A stretch of 64,000 nucleotides of DNA from Ruegeria sp. R13_0 (GCF_017743995.1 NZ_JAGHRB010000012.1:62001-126000), one strand, 5' to 3'. Numbered from the stretch's first letter, positions 19,411 through 27,806 are shown. The notes: generated from the letters alone by a model not told the origin. Numbers and translations are program-made.

Positions 19411-20076
19411 ATGTCCAGTTGGGTGCCATTCATATCGGCTTTGACGGCGTTTTTCCTCAGCCACGCCATTCCCGCGCGGGCTCCGGTGCGGGCCGGATTG
19501 GTCACGGTTCTGGGGCAAAGGGGGTATCTTCTGGCGTATTCGTCATTGTCCGTCATTGTCCTTGCATGGCTGATCGTGGCCGCGGCGAATGCGCCCTATG
19601 TCGAGGTCATCCCTCCGTGGCCTGTGCTGCGTTGGGTGCCGTTGGTCGTGATGCCGGTGGTGTGCTGGCTCGCGATGGCCGGACTGACCATCCGCAACCC
19701 GTTTTCGTTTGGTGGGTTGGGAAAGACGGCTTTTGATCCGGAACGCCCCGGTATTCTGCGCACAACCCGCCATCCGCTTCTGGCGGCTCTGTCGCTGTGG
19801 GCCGGGGCGCATCTTCTGGCGAATGGCAGTTTGTCTCATGTGATCCTGTTTGGCCTTTTCGCCGTTTTTGCCGCGCTGGGCATGACGTTGATCGACCGCC
19901 GGACGGCCCGGTCATTAGGCAAGGACTGGCCTCGCCTGTCGCGCAATACCGCACGGTTTTCGCTACGCGCGCCCTCACCGTGGCCGCCCATTCACGTATG
20001 GCTTGCCTCGCTTGCCGTCTTTGCGGTTCTGATCGGCTTGCACGGTGCTGTGATCGGCGTCTCGCCACTTCCCTGA
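19411..20076 (+). CDS. NnrU family membrane protein
   Basis: 221 aa with about five to six membrane helices. The pattern R-H-P-L-L-A-A-L-S-L-W-A-G-A-H-L-L-A-N-G in the middle is diagnostic for the NnrU/isoprenylcysteine-methyltransferase-like fold, and NnrU is associated with denitrification in Rhodobacter. No nitric oxide reductase genes are visible here, so the role is open. An early hydrophobic segment (I-S-A-L-T-A-F-F-L-S-H) begins near residue 8. Confidence 0.88.
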   Translation: MSSWVPFISALTAFFLSHAIPARAPVRAGLVTVLGQRGYLLAYSSLSVIVLAWLIVAAANAPYVEVIPPWPVLRWVPLVVMPVVCWLAMAGLTIRNPFSFGGLGKTAFDPERPGILRTTRHPLLAALSLWAGAHLLANGSLSHVILFGLFAVFAALGMTLIDRRTARSLGKDWPRLSRNTARFSLRAPSPWPPIHVWLASLAVFAVLIGLHGAVIGVSPLP

Positions 20077-20146
20077 AGCAAGGAGTGGTCGACCCGCATA
20101 TCCCGTGCTATCTGGTATGCCGAAATCTGAACTACGAGGTCCAAAA

Positions 20147-20668
20147 ATGCATCTGGCCTATGTTACCACCACCGATCGCGGCGCGACCGACCGCTTGCTA
20201 AGCGCCGTCGCCGCACACCTGCTGGCGCGTGGGGCGAAACTGGCGGGGGTCGTGCAGACCAACACGGAATGCACCGATAGCAGCAAATGCGATATGGATG
20301 TGCAGGTTTTGCCCGATGGCGAGACCATCCGTATCTCGCAATCCCTGGGCGAGCATGCGCGCGGCTGCCGTCTGGACCCTGCAGCGCTCGAGCAGGCTGT
20401 AGGACAGGTCATGGCCACGCTTGCCGATGATCCGCAGTTGATGATCATCAACAAGTTCGGCAAGCACGAGGCCGACGGACGTGGTTTCCGCCCCGTCATC
20501 GCCGAGGCTCTGGCACAGGACATCCCCGTTTTGCTGGGCGTCAACGGGTTGAATGATGAGAAGTTTCAGGCCTTCACGGGCGGGGCGGCAGAACAGCTAT
20601 CCCCGGATCTTGAGGCGATTGTCAGCTGGTTCGAAAAGGTCTCAGCACAGCGGGCGGATGCCGCCTGA
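20147..20668 (+). CDS. DUF2478 family protein
   Basis: 173 aa. It begins HLAYVTTTDRGATDRLL, continues G-V-V-Q-T-N and L-M-I-I-N-K-F-G-K-H-E-A-D-G-R-G-F-R, and ends with P-V-L-L-G-V. The order resembles a small P-loop-like NTPase fold with the Walker region degenerate. Family members often sit near molybdate transport genes; none are here. ATG 20147 has ACGAGGT upstream; an earlier in-frame start would add 14 poorly conserved residues. Confidence 0.8.
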   Translation: MHLAYVTTTDRGATDRLLSAVAAHLLARGAKLAGVVQTNTECTDSSKCDMDVQVLPDGETIRISQSLGEHARGCRLDPAALEQAVGQVMATLADDPQLMIINKFGKHEADGRGFRPVIAEALAQDIPVLLGVNGLNDEKFQAFTGGAAEQLSPDLEAIVSWFEKVSAQRADAA

Positions 20669-20756
20669 AGGCAGCCTCACGTAGCGTAATGCGCTGATAT
20701 CCTGACTTGTTTGGCGGTGCCTTGGCTGCAATCCTCGTTCAGGGAGGATGATAGGC

Positions 20757-22004
20757 ATGTGGACAAACTGGGCCAGGAACGAAACCGCCACCGTTCCGAT
20801 TGCGCGCCCTTTGGGGTTGGAACAGCTGCGGGCGACGGTGGCGGAACCTGAAAACCTGCGGGTCGTCGGGGCAGGGCATTCCTTTACCCCAATCGTAGGC
20901 GGCGCCGAGCGGATATTGGATCTGTCACAGTTGCATTTGCCTACGGTTGGACCAGTCAAAGATGGGCAGGTCTGGGTCAATGCCAATGCGCGTTTGCGAG
21001 ATCTTTCGCCCGCTTTGGCCGAGCAGGGCTTGGCGTTTCGCAATTTGGGTGACATCAACACGCAGTCTCTGGCCGGGGCTGCATCCACGGCCACCCACGG
21101 CACCGGACGCACTCTGCCCTGCCTTGCGGCCGAGATCACGGATGCCAAGTTCATAGGGGCGACCGGTGACATGCTGACCACCTCGCAGATCCCTCTGGAG
21201 ATGGCGCAGGTGACGTTGGGCTTGCTGGGCATTTTGACGGAGGCGCGGATCAATGTCGTGCCGAAATACAATCTGCGCCGTCAGGTCACGCTGACCGATC
21301 TGTCGGATGTCTTGTCCAACATGCATCAGAACTGGGCCGAGAACCGGAATTTCGAGTTCTTCTACATCCCCTTCACCGGCAAAGCGGTCGAGCTGCGCCA
21401 TGCCGTCTCCGATGCCCCCGAAAGCAAGGCCCCGCGCGATCTGGATATGCTGGCGGTCAAGGTACTGAAGCTCGCCCGAAACGCTGGGCGCTTCAGCCCC
21501 GGTCTGCGCAATCTTTTGCTAAACCTGCTCACGCTGGCTCAATCGGATGAGGACTACGTCGGCGAAAGCTGGCGGGTGCTGTGCAGCGACAGACATATTC
21601 GGTTCAAGGAGATGGAGTATCATCTGCCCGCCGATATCGCTGGTGATGTGTTGGCCGAGGTCTTTCTCCGACTGGAGCGTGACCACAAGGACATCTATTT
21701 CCCAATCGAAGTGCGCCAGACAGCAGGTGACACGGCCTGCCTGTCACCGTTTCAGGGCGGCCCACGGATCTCGATCGCGCTGCACACGGATGCGGGTGAA
21801 GACCACAGTCGCTATTTCAACGCGCTGGAACCGCTGTTTCTTGAGGCCGGAGGGCGCCCGCATTGGGGCAAGATGCATAGTCTTTCGTACAAAGACTTGT
21901 CCGGCCTGTATCCGGATTTCGACCGGTTCTGCGCCCTGCGTGAGGAATTGGACCCAAAGGGCAAATTCATGACGCCCGCCTTGGCCCGGTTGTTCCGGCC
22001 ATGA
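20757..22004 (+). CDS. FAD-linked sugar-lactone oxidase family protein
   Basis: 415 aa with an N-terminal FAD-binding type 4 domain (V-V-G-A-G-H-S-F-T-P-I-V, N-L-G-D-I-N-T-Q-S-L-A-G-A-A-S-T-A-T-H-G-T-G) and a C-terminal ALO domain with H-W-G-K near residue 367. This fits the aldonolactone oxidase family (D-arabinono/L-gulono-lactone oxidases). The covalent-FAD His is not obvious, so dehydrogenase activity is as likely as oxidase. GGAGG at 20743-20747 favours ATG 20757 over ATG 20748. The stop overlaps the next start (ATGA). Confidence 0.88.
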   Translation: MWTNWARNETATVPIARPLGLEQLRATVAEPENLRVVGAGHSFTPIVGGAERILDLSQLHLPTVGPVKDGQVWVNANARLRDLSPALAEQGLAFRNLGDINTQSLAGAASTATHGTGRTLPCLAAEITDAKFIGATGDMLTTSQIPLEMAQVTLGLLGILTEARINVVPKYNLRRQVTLTDLSDVLSNMHQNWAENRNFEFFYIPFTGKAVELRHAVSDAPESKAPRDLDMLAVKVLKLARNAGRFSPGLRNLLLNLLTLAQSDEDYVGESWRVLCSDRHIRFKEMEYHLPADIAGDVLAEVFLRLERDHKDIYFPIEVRQTAGDTACLSPFQGGPRISIALHTDAGEDHSRYFNALEPLFLEAGGRPHWGKMHSLSYKDLSGLYPDFDRFCALREELDPKGKFMTPALARLFRP

Positions 22005-23119
22005 GCGATCCCTACTTCACCCAACTATCAGAGACCCTGCGCACCCACGGGGTCGACCAGCCTGTCGTCGCGATAGATCTGGATCGTGTCGAGGCAAATT
22101 GTCGGGCAGCACAGGCCTCAGCTGACCCCGGACTGGACCGGCGCTTGGTCGCAAAATCTCTGCCTTGCCTGCCGTTGCTGGATCATATCCGCGGGCTGAT
22201 CCCAAGTTCAGGCCTGATGAGCTTTTCCGAACCGATGCTAATGGAGTTACTGCAAGCGGAACAAAACACGGACCATCTCATCGGAAAACCGTTGCCTGTT
22301 TCTTCTGCCGCGCGTGTGTTGCAGACCTGCGCGGGCGCCGCATACCGGGTGCAATGGCTGATTGACACCCCCGAACGCCTGCGCGCGTATCTGACCTTGG
22401 CGGAGACAAGCCAAACGTCCCTGCGTTTGTCGCTTGAGGTGGATATTGGTCTGCATCGCGGCGGGCTGAGGGTAGATCAGGTTTCCGAACTCGCGCAAGT
22501 GACCTCAGCGCATCCAAACGCGCGTCTCAGCGGGCTTATGGGGTATGAGGCGCATCTGGCGAAACTGCCCGGTGTCCTGAAGGCGCGGGCGACGAAGGCC
22601 AGCGCCAAAGCGTTTGAACATGCCGTGGCTGCACTGCCTGAAGGCGCGGGGTATTGCTTGAACACCGGCGGCAGCCTGACATTTCAGAGCTACCGCACGC
22701 CCGGGCCAGCCACCGAGGTTGCGTTTGGCTCGATCCTCGTGAAGCCATCCGATTTTGACCACGCGACCACGACGGGCTTTCAACCAGCTGCGTTTCTGGC
22801 CACCCCTGTTCTCAAGACCATGCCGTCAAACCCTCTGCCCGGATTGGAATTCCTGCCCCGGCGCAAAACCCATATCGCGATCTTCGGAGGGCATTTCCTC
22901 GGCCAACCCGTGCACCCCGGCGGGTTCACCTATTCCTCGGTCTTCGGGCGGTCGAGCAATCAGGAGGTTTGGACTGGCCGCTCTAGTCATGCCGTCAAAC
23001 CCGGTGACATCGCGTTGATCCGCCCGAGCCAAAGCGAGGCTGTTCTGAACCTGTTCGGAACGGTTTTAGCGTTGCGAGAGGGGCAGGTGATCGCGGAATG
23101 GCCCTGCTTGCCGAATTGA
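22001..23119 (+). CDS. alanine racemase-fold PLP enzyme (D-threonine aldolase-like)
   Basis: 372 aa fold-type III PLP enzyme. The N-terminal [10 protein letters not shown] leads to the PLP lysine in V-A-K-S-L-P. The C-terminal DSD1-like domain carries H-P-G-G-F-T-Y and [10 protein letters not shown]-threonine aldolases and D-serine dehydratases share this architecture. ATGA coupling to the lactone-oxidase-like flavoprotein suggests a two-step pathway, but no substrate can be named. Most likely a D-hydroxyamino-acid aldolase or dehydratase. Confidence 0.82.
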   Translation: MSDPYFTQLSETLRTHGVDQPVVAIDLDRVEANCRAAQASADPGLDRRLVAKSLPCLPLLDHIRGLIPSSGLMSFSEPMLMELLQAEQNTDHLIGKPLPVSSAARVLQTCAGAAYRVQWLIDTPERLRAYLTLAETSQTSLRLSLEVDIGLHRGGLRVDQVSELAQVTSAHPNARLSGLMGYEAHLAKLPGVLKARATKASAKAFEHAVAALPEGAGYCLNTGGSLTFQSYRTPGPATEVAFGSILVKPSDFDHATTTGFQPAAFLATPVLKTMPSNPLPGLEFLPRRKTHIAIFGGHFLGQPVHPGGFTYSSVFGRSSNQEVWTGRSSHAVKPGDIALIRPSQSEAVLNLFGTVLALREGQVIAEWPCLPN

Positions 23120-23239
23120 CTCCGATAACACTGCGATACTTGTGCGATTTTTCAGCCGTTTTTCACCGCGAAGCGCATTGAATTCGCAAAGCTATGGGCG
23201 TAGGTCTCAACGCGTGCCGACCACGGGTCGACACAGGTT

Positions 23240-23325
23240 GCCCGCGTGGTGGAATGGTAGACACAAGAGACTTAAAATCTCTGGGCCGGAAGGCCGTGCC
23301 GGTTCGAGTCCGGCCGCGGGTACCA
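23240..23325 (+). tRNA. tRNA-Leu (anticodon TAA)
   Basis: An 86-base class II tRNA. The acceptor stem GCCCGCG pairs with CGCGGGT (one G-T), and CCA is encoded at 23323-23325. The anticodon arm is GAGA-CTTAAAA-TCTC with anticodon TAA. A long variable arm (GGGCCGGAAGGCC-like) and the T loop GGTTCGAGTCC are present. It reads UUA/UUG codons, rare in this GC-rich genome. Confidence 0.97.
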
Positions 23326-23336
23326 CACACAGCTCC

Positions 23337-23837
23337 TTATACCGGATAGTCGAGCCTTGTGATCAGCTGCCAGATATCTCGGTTCAGGGTGGACAGGTCT
23401 TCGACAACCTGTTCAATCTCGCGCAGGGCCTCACCATCCAGAGTATCTGAACGACCCATTTTGATGTCTGTTTTCCGATCCGCAATGCGCATCAGAATGG
23501 TCTTGGGGTTGCCGCTTTCGGGATCAAAGGAATAGATGCAGTGATTGAACCGGTTGCGGATGCCGGACAGTTTTCCAAGCCGTCTTGTGTGCTCCAGGAT
23601 CGGGTCCCGAATGCCCTCGGCGCGGCCATCCATTTTTGCAAGCCGCTCAACCAGATCAATCCGGGCGCGGGTCGTGTTCAGGGTCAGAAAGATGATAACG
23701 GCGGCATCTTTGCTGGTGCCTGCCAGACCCGCAATTAGGTGGATCAGCAGGCTTTCGGTGTTGGTCCACATATAGTTCAACCGCCCCACCAGCAGGATCA
23801 GCCGGTCAAACCGTTCTTCCACGAGATCAGCCAACAC
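23337..23837 (-). CDS. conserved hypothetical protein coupled to the LuxR regulator
   Basis: About 166 aa from GTG 23837, overlapping the regulator's 3' end by 11 bases. The sequence is mostly helical and charged: [28 protein letters not shown], then [13 protein letters not shown]. It has no signal peptide and no clear membrane helix. I do not recognise the family. The overlap implies translational coupling and perhaps a partner role to the regulator. Other starts are possible. Confidence 0.65.
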   Translation of the reverse strand: MLADLVEERFDRLILLVGRLNYMWTNTESLLIHLIAGLAGTSKDAAVIIFLTLNTTRARIDLVERLAKMDGRAEGIRDPILEHTRRLGKLSGIRNRFNHCIYSFDPESGNPKTILMRIADRKTDIKMGRSDTLDGEALREIEQVVEDLSTLNRDIWQLITRLDYPV

Positions 23838-24579
23838 GGGGGCTTTGCGCGTCAAAAGGCGCAACCTCGAAATAGAAATGTGCGGCGGCGGTGCGGTTGC
23901 TGACCCCGATCTTGCCGACCACATTGTGCATATGTAATTTGACGGTGTGTTCCGTGATCCCCAACCCGGCCGCGATGACCTTGTTGCTCTGCCCTTGAGA
24001 CACCAGCCTGAGGACCTCTTTTTCCCGTTTCGTCAGCTTGCCGAAAAGCTCAACCTGCTGAGTGTTGACGGGCTTGGGCGTAACAGAGGATGCAGGTGAC
24101 TTGCAGGGGGTCGCCTGAGGGCCCGCGACACAATCGGCGAGGAAACTGGGCAGATGAAGCTGCTCATGCATAAGGAGCCGCAGGATCGATCGCCACACAT
24201 CAGGGGCGACGTTCATAGGCAGAAAGCCGATCTCGCCAAATTTGGTGCGATCCCAGCGTTCAAACAAATACCGGGCTGCGGCGTCCTTGCGGTAGGAAAA
24301 GGCGAGGCACCCGAACGGAACTTGTGCCGCATATTCGCTTGGCCGTTCCAGCAGGTCCTCAAGCATGACCTGATCCACGACCAGAACGCGGCTGGCCTGC
24401 GCTTTGGCCGAGGTCAAGTCGTCCAGTGAATCGAAACGCGACGCACGAACATCGAATTCGTTCTGTACGCTTCTCAGGGTTTGATTGGAGAGAAAAAGCT
24501 CTCGACCAATAAAGTGAATTGAAAGGTCTTCGGTCTTGGTATTCTGGTAGGCGTAGTCACGTTCAGACGGGTCAATCAT
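23827..24579 (-). CDS. LuxR/CsgD-VpsT-like transcriptional regulator
   Basis: 250 aa. Residues ~1-155 resemble a degenerate receiver without clear phospho-Asp geometry (V-L-V-V-D-Q-V-M-L, then G-E-I-G-F-L-P-M-N-V-A-P-D-V-W). Residues ~178-240 form a GerE-type HTH: LTKREKEVLRLVSQGQSNK, I-T-E-H-T-V-K-L-H-M-H-N. This architecture matches CsgD/VpsT-type biofilm regulators. It faces the glycine-rich matrix-like gene across a long intergenic region with a dyad. An eight-G tract precedes its ATG. Confidence 0.85.
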   Translation of the reverse strand: MIDPSERDYAYQNTKTEDLSIHFIGRELFLSNQTLRSVQNEFDVRASRFDSLDDLTSAKAQASRVLVVDQVMLEDLLERPSEYAAQVPFGCLAFSYRKDAAARYLFERWDRTKFGEIGFLPMNVAPDVWRSILRLLMHEQLHLPSFLADCVAGPQATPCKSPASSVTPKPVNTQQVELFGKLTKREKEVLRLVSQGQSNKVIAAGLGITEHTVKLHMHNVVGKIGVSNRTAAAHFYFEVAPFDAQSPRVG

Positions 24580-24660
24580 TACTGTCCCCCCCCACTAAAA
24601 AAACCGAACCGCTTTTCGCAGTTCTGCACAAGAAATTCAGGCAATTCGAAAGTCAAAAAA

Positions 24661-24688
24661 GTCTACAAAATATAGACATATTGTAGAC
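24661..24688. promoter_or_regulatory. dyad, candidate operator
   Basis: GTCTACAA (24661-24668) and TTGTAGAC (24681-24688) are perfect inverted 8-mers with centres 20 bp apart (two helical turns). A TAGAC copy also lies in the spacer. It is 82 bp upstream of the LuxR-type gene, well placed for autoregulation or divergent control. Confidence 0.5.
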
Positions 24689-24830
24689 GAAATATGGGGT
24701 ATCAGCAACCTGATATTCGGATTTGATAATAGGTCCTAGAACCATTGATTAGGGTCGTAGTGCGGGTATTTCGGGTAAGTAGAGGGAATTCAACGGCTTC
24801 TTTCGTCTAAGCCCAATCGGTAGGGTTTTA

Positions 24831-24859
24831 GGTCGGATTTTTTAGAGAAAACTCCGACC
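24831..24859 (+). promoter_or_regulatory. leader hairpin
   Basis: GGTCGGA (24831-24837) and TCCGACC (24853-24859) pair; the inner T-run and A-run can extend the stem. No U-tract follows, so it is probably not a terminator. Confidence 0.35.
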
Positions 24860-25080
24860 ACTCCCGCAATATCTTCAGATTTCAATGGGCTATCCGTTCT
24901 AGAGCTTTTCGATAGCTTGGCAGCTTTGTTAAAGGCTGCGACGCTTCTTCTACTTCAGATTGCGAAGATTTTTCCTTTAACGCCCGCCCCTCGCGCAATT
25001 TCGCGAATCTCTTTTGGCGGGATCGTCGGCTTAGCCGGGAAAGGAGGTGCAGAAAGCTCGGAACCAGTAGACCGCAGGGA

Positions 25081-25152
25081 TATGCGCTTAGGCATACCGT
25101 GCGGATTTTTGTTTCAACCGCACAGGTAACCACCTTTGAGATGAATGGTGGT
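25081..25152 (+). promoter_or_regulatory. three tandem hairpins before the glycine-rich gene
   Basis: TATGC/GCATA (25081-25085, 25092-25096), GTGCGG/CCGCAC (25099-25104, 25118-25123) and ACCACC/GGTGGT (25129-25134, 25147-25152) follow one another. The structured stretch ends 28 bases before the ATG. They could stabilise or translationally regulate the mRNA leader. Confidence 0.45.
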
Positions 25153-25180
25153 CAGGTGCGCCAATAGAGTGGAAATCAAT

Positions 25181-27763
25181 ATGTCTGACCGTAGAATTCT
25201 ATCCCCAGTCACAACCGTCGAAGAAATTGATGTCGAAGACATGGACCCGGTCGTTGATGAACCGGTTGTTGAAGATCCCGAAATGGAGATGGCTGCAAAC
25301 GCCCAGCAGCAACAACAGCAACAACAGCAGTCCGTTGACAACACCACCGGTGGTGATGACACCAACACCAATGGTGGCAACGACAGCAACACCAATGGCG
25401 GCAATGACAGCAATACGAACGGTGGCAATGACAGCAACACCAATGGCGGCAATGACAGCAATACCGTTCGCGACAATGGCAACAGCACCAATGACAACGT
25501 GAACCGGGTCGATATCGACTTTGGTGAAGGTGAGTGGATCCCGCGTGACGATGATAAAGTCGACGTGGATATCGCTGATTCCGCCTCCACTGGTGATGTC
25601 ATCACGGCAGGTGATGACGTGAACTATGATCCGGGCGACGATCTGAACCTAGACTTCTCGTTGAACGGCGAAGGCAACGACATGGCCTCGTTCAACAACC
25701 AGTATGCCAGCCTGACGGACAATGACACGCTGAACGGAGCGACGGTGTCCAACACCGGCACATTCGAACAGAACGGCCATGCGACCGGAGGCAACGCAAC
25801 CGCGGAAGAGGGCATTGATTCCTCGTCTGATGGTGGAGCGTCCGGCAGCGGTGGCACCAGCCATGGCGGCGAAGCCTGGGGTGACACCTATGGCAGCACG
25901 TCTATGGCCCTTGGTGGTCACTCCGGAGACGCCAACGGCGCGGCAACCGGTGGTGCGGGCGCAAGCTCAGGCGAGGCGCACAATGCCAGCCTCGGTCTTG
26001 GCCTATCCGGTGCGCATGCGGATGGCACCGGTACTGGCGCAGCAGGCGGCAATGCCAACAGCAACTCGACCGCGAACAATACCGGGTCCTCCAGTGCAAG
26101 TGGTTCCGGCAATGGCGGCGAAGGTGGCGCGGCCGGATCTCTTGGTCTTGGCCTGGGTCTTGGCCTGTCTGGTTCGAACGCTGACGGCAATGCCAACGGC
26201 GGCGACAATACGTCTGGCTCGCTAGGAACCGGTCTTGGTCTGGCGGGCACGGATGCGTCCGCACAAGGCTCGAACGCTGGCAGCGGCAATGCGCAGTCCA
26301 ATGGTACCGCTGACAACACAAGCTCTGGCAGCAACCAAGCTAATGGCGCGACCGCAGGCAGCAACAATGCTGCGGGTATCGCGGGTTCTGGCGCTCTGGG
26401 TGCCAATGACGCAGATGGCGGCAATGGTCCGGGCGGTGCAGGCTCTGGTGGTGCTGGGACCGGCGGCAATGGTCCGGGCGGTGCCGGGACTGGCGGCAAT
26501 GGTCCGGGCGGAGCTGGCACTGGCGGTAACGGACCGGGTGGTTCGGGCACCGGTGGTAACGGACTAGGCGGTACGGGTACCGGCGGTAATGGTCCGGGTG
26601 GAGCTGGCCCAGGCGGCACAGGCTCTGGCGGAGCTTCTGGCACAGCGGAAGGCGCATTGTCTGCGCTGAACCAGCAAAATCTGGGTCTTGGCCTGAATCT
26701 CGCCGATCCCGATCCGACAACGGGCGGCGGCGGCACAGCCGGCGACGCAACCGGAACCGGTGGTGCCGGAACGGGCGGCGCAGGCTCTGGTGGCAATGGC
26801 CCCGGCGGCGCAGGCTCGGGCGGTAACGGCCCAGGCGGCACGGGTGCTGGTGGCAATGGTCCTGGTGGAGCCGGTTCGGGCGGTAATGGTCCTGGCGGTG
26901 CAGGCACCGGTGGCATGGGCTCAGGCGGGAATGGTCCCGGCGGCGCAGGTGCCGGTGGCGCAGGCGGTGGCCGCGTTGACACAAGCTCGGACGCACAAGG
27001 CGTTGGCGACCAGTCCGCGACAGGTCCTGACATCTCGCAAAGCCCGGGTGACGTGACAGGTGCGACCAACAACCTGCAAACCCCCGATGGTTCGGGCGGA
27101 GCCGGTGGCAGCAATGCGACCGATGGCACGGCCGAAGCAACCGGAACCGGTGAATCGACTGCCGAAGGGACTGGTGGCGCAGGTGGTATGACCTCGCCGA
27201 CGTCGACATCGACCGGTAGTGGTGCTGGATCTGCGGATGCGACCAACACAGCTGGCGATGGTGGTGACAACGAGGTGTTTGCAGAAGCTGACACCGATGG
27301 AACCGCTGACAGTCTGGCCGAAGCGATTGCCGGTTATGGCGGCGCGGGGTCTGCTGACAACGATGCGACCTCGACTGGAACCGGCAGCGCGACGGGATCG
27401 GCAATGTCCGGTGACGGCGGCTATGGTGGCGCGGCCACAGCGGCTGGCGGCACCAGCGGCGCGGTCATGGGAAGCTCGACCGGCGGCATGACAAACGGTG
27501 CAACCAACACCGGTGGCGAAGCCTCGGGCGCCAATTCTGGCGCAGGTGGTGCAGGCGGAAACGCCGGTACCTGGGGCTCTGACAACGGTGGCGATGGCAT
27601 CGTGAACGGCGAATCCTATGCCTCGGCTGCGGCTGTTGTCGATACGGCGGCGTTCAACCAGTCGATCGTCATGGGCGCAAACGTCCTTGGTAACTCGGTC
27701 GATACGACCATGGTGGGCGGCTCGATGACGTCGTCCTATGCCAGCGACGATACCGAGGTCTAA
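25181..27763 (+). CDS. glycine-rich repetitive protein, probable type I secretion substrate
   Basis: 860 aa without signal peptide. An acidic N-terminus (E-E-I-D-V-E-D-M-D-P) is followed by nine Gln (42-50), four perfect 8-aa NGGNDSNT repeats (64-95), four G-L-G-L-G-L-type motifs, and two blocks of pentapeptides GGNGP/GGAGT (about 413-487 and 526-597), which read as GPGGX repeats. The C-terminal ~45 residues are hydrophobic and non-repetitive (F-N-Q-S-I-V-M-G-A-N-V-L-G-N-S). Composition is extremely Gly/Ala/Asn/Ser/Thr-rich. No RTX aspartates are present. A secretion ABC transporter and HlyD lie downstream. I infer an extracellular matrix or adhesin protein; the family is not recognised. Confidence 0.75.
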   Translation: MSDRRILSPVTTVEEIDVEDMDPVVDEPVVEDPEMEMAANAQQQQQQQQQSVDNTTGGDDTNTNGGNDSNTNGGNDSNTNGGNDSNTNGGNDSNTVRDNGNSTNDNVNRVDIDFGEGEWIPRDDDKVDVDIADSASTGDVITAGDDVNYDPGDDLNLDFSLNGEGNDMASFNNQYASLTDNDTLNGATVSNTGTFEQNGHATGGNATAEEGIDSSSDGGASGSGGTSHGGEAWGDTYGSTSMALGGHSGDANGAATGGAGASSGEAHNASLGLGLSGAHADGTGTGAAGGNANSNSTANNTGSSSASGSGNGGEGGAAGSLGLGLGLGLSGSNADGNANGGDNTSGSLGTGLGLAGTDASAQGSNAGSGNAQSNGTADNTSSGSNQANGATAGSNNAAGIAGSGALGANDADGGNGPGGAGSGGAGTGGNGPGGAGTGGNGPGGAGTGGNGPGGSGTGGNGLGGTGTGGNGPGGAGPGGTGSGGASGTAEGALSALNQQNLGLGLNLADPDPTTGGGGTAGDATGTGGAGTGGAGSGGNGPGGAGSGGNGPGGTGAGGNGPGGAGSGGNGPGGAGTGGMGSGGNGPGGAGAGGAGGGRVDTSSDAQGVGDQSATGPDISQSPGDVTGATNNLQTPDGSGGAGGSNATDGTAEATGTGESTAEGTGGAGGMTSPTSTSTGSGAGSADATNTAGDGGDNEVFAEADTDGTADSLAEAIAGYGGAGSADNDATSTGTGSATGSAMSGDGGYGGAATAAGGTSGAVMGSSTGGMTNGATNTGGEASGANSGAGGAGGNAGTWGSDNGGDGIVNGESYASAAAVVDTAAFNQSIVMGANVLGNSVDTTMVGGSMTSSYASDDTEV
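25370..25465 (+). repeat. four tandem 24-bp repeats encoding NGGNDSNT
   Basis: Four units at 25370, 25394, 25418 and 25442. Codons alternate between units (ggt/ggc, aac/aat), giving a 48-bp super-period. Protein sequence is identical in all four, with DNA differing at third positions. Confidence 0.85.
26417..26970 (+). repeat. GG-x-G-x pentapeptide repeat region (15/30-bp period)
   Basis: Two blocks (about 26417-26640 and 26758-26970) encode GGNGP-GGAGT type units, separated by a non-repetitive linker around A-L-S-A-L-N-Q-Q-N-L-G-L-G. Codons vary freely while the peptide is conserved, so selection acts on protein. It resembles GPGGX silk modules or PGRS glycine repeats. Confidence 0.8.
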
Positions 27764-27771
27764 GACCCGTT

Positions 27772-27806
27772 TCGGGCTCTGCCATTTTCAGAGCCCGAGC
27801 TTTTTT
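27772..27806 (+). terminator. strong intrinsic terminator after the glycine-rich gene
   Basis: TCGGGCTCTG (27772-27781) and CAGAGCCCGA (27789-27798) form a perfect 10-bp stem with loop CCATTTT, followed by GCTTTTTT. It would end most transcripts 9 bases after the stop codon, so downstream secretion genes are expressed by read-through or their own promoter. Confidence 0.9.

Larger units (their letters stand above)
24580..25180. other. 600-bp AT-rich regulatory region between regulator and matrix gene
   Basis: No convincing ORF occurs here; small open frames lack coding bias. Visible elements: a C8 tract at 24586-24593 next to A7, a dyad at 24661-24688, a 29-base hairpin at 24831-24859, and three consecutive hairpins at 25081-25152 next to the matrix gene. 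The base composition contrasts sharply with the GC-rich flanks. Presumably it holds divergent promoters and a long structured leader. Confidence 0.7.

Noticed and set aside
24882..25133. short open frames on both strands between regulator and matrix gene
   Set aside because: No SD, no codon bias and random-looking composition in an AT-rich region.
25370..25465. CRISPR-like tandem repeats
   Set aside because: Repeats are contiguous, in frame and lack spacers.
25918..27294. 458-codon open frame on the minus strand, Pro/Ala-rich
   Set aside because: It is the complement of the glycine-rich gene; Gly codons read backwards give Pro/Ala. No SD or plausible fold.
25181..27763. RTX toxin/calcium-binding repeat protein
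   Set aside because: The G-G-x-G-x units lack the Asp of the GGxGxDxxx nonapeptide.
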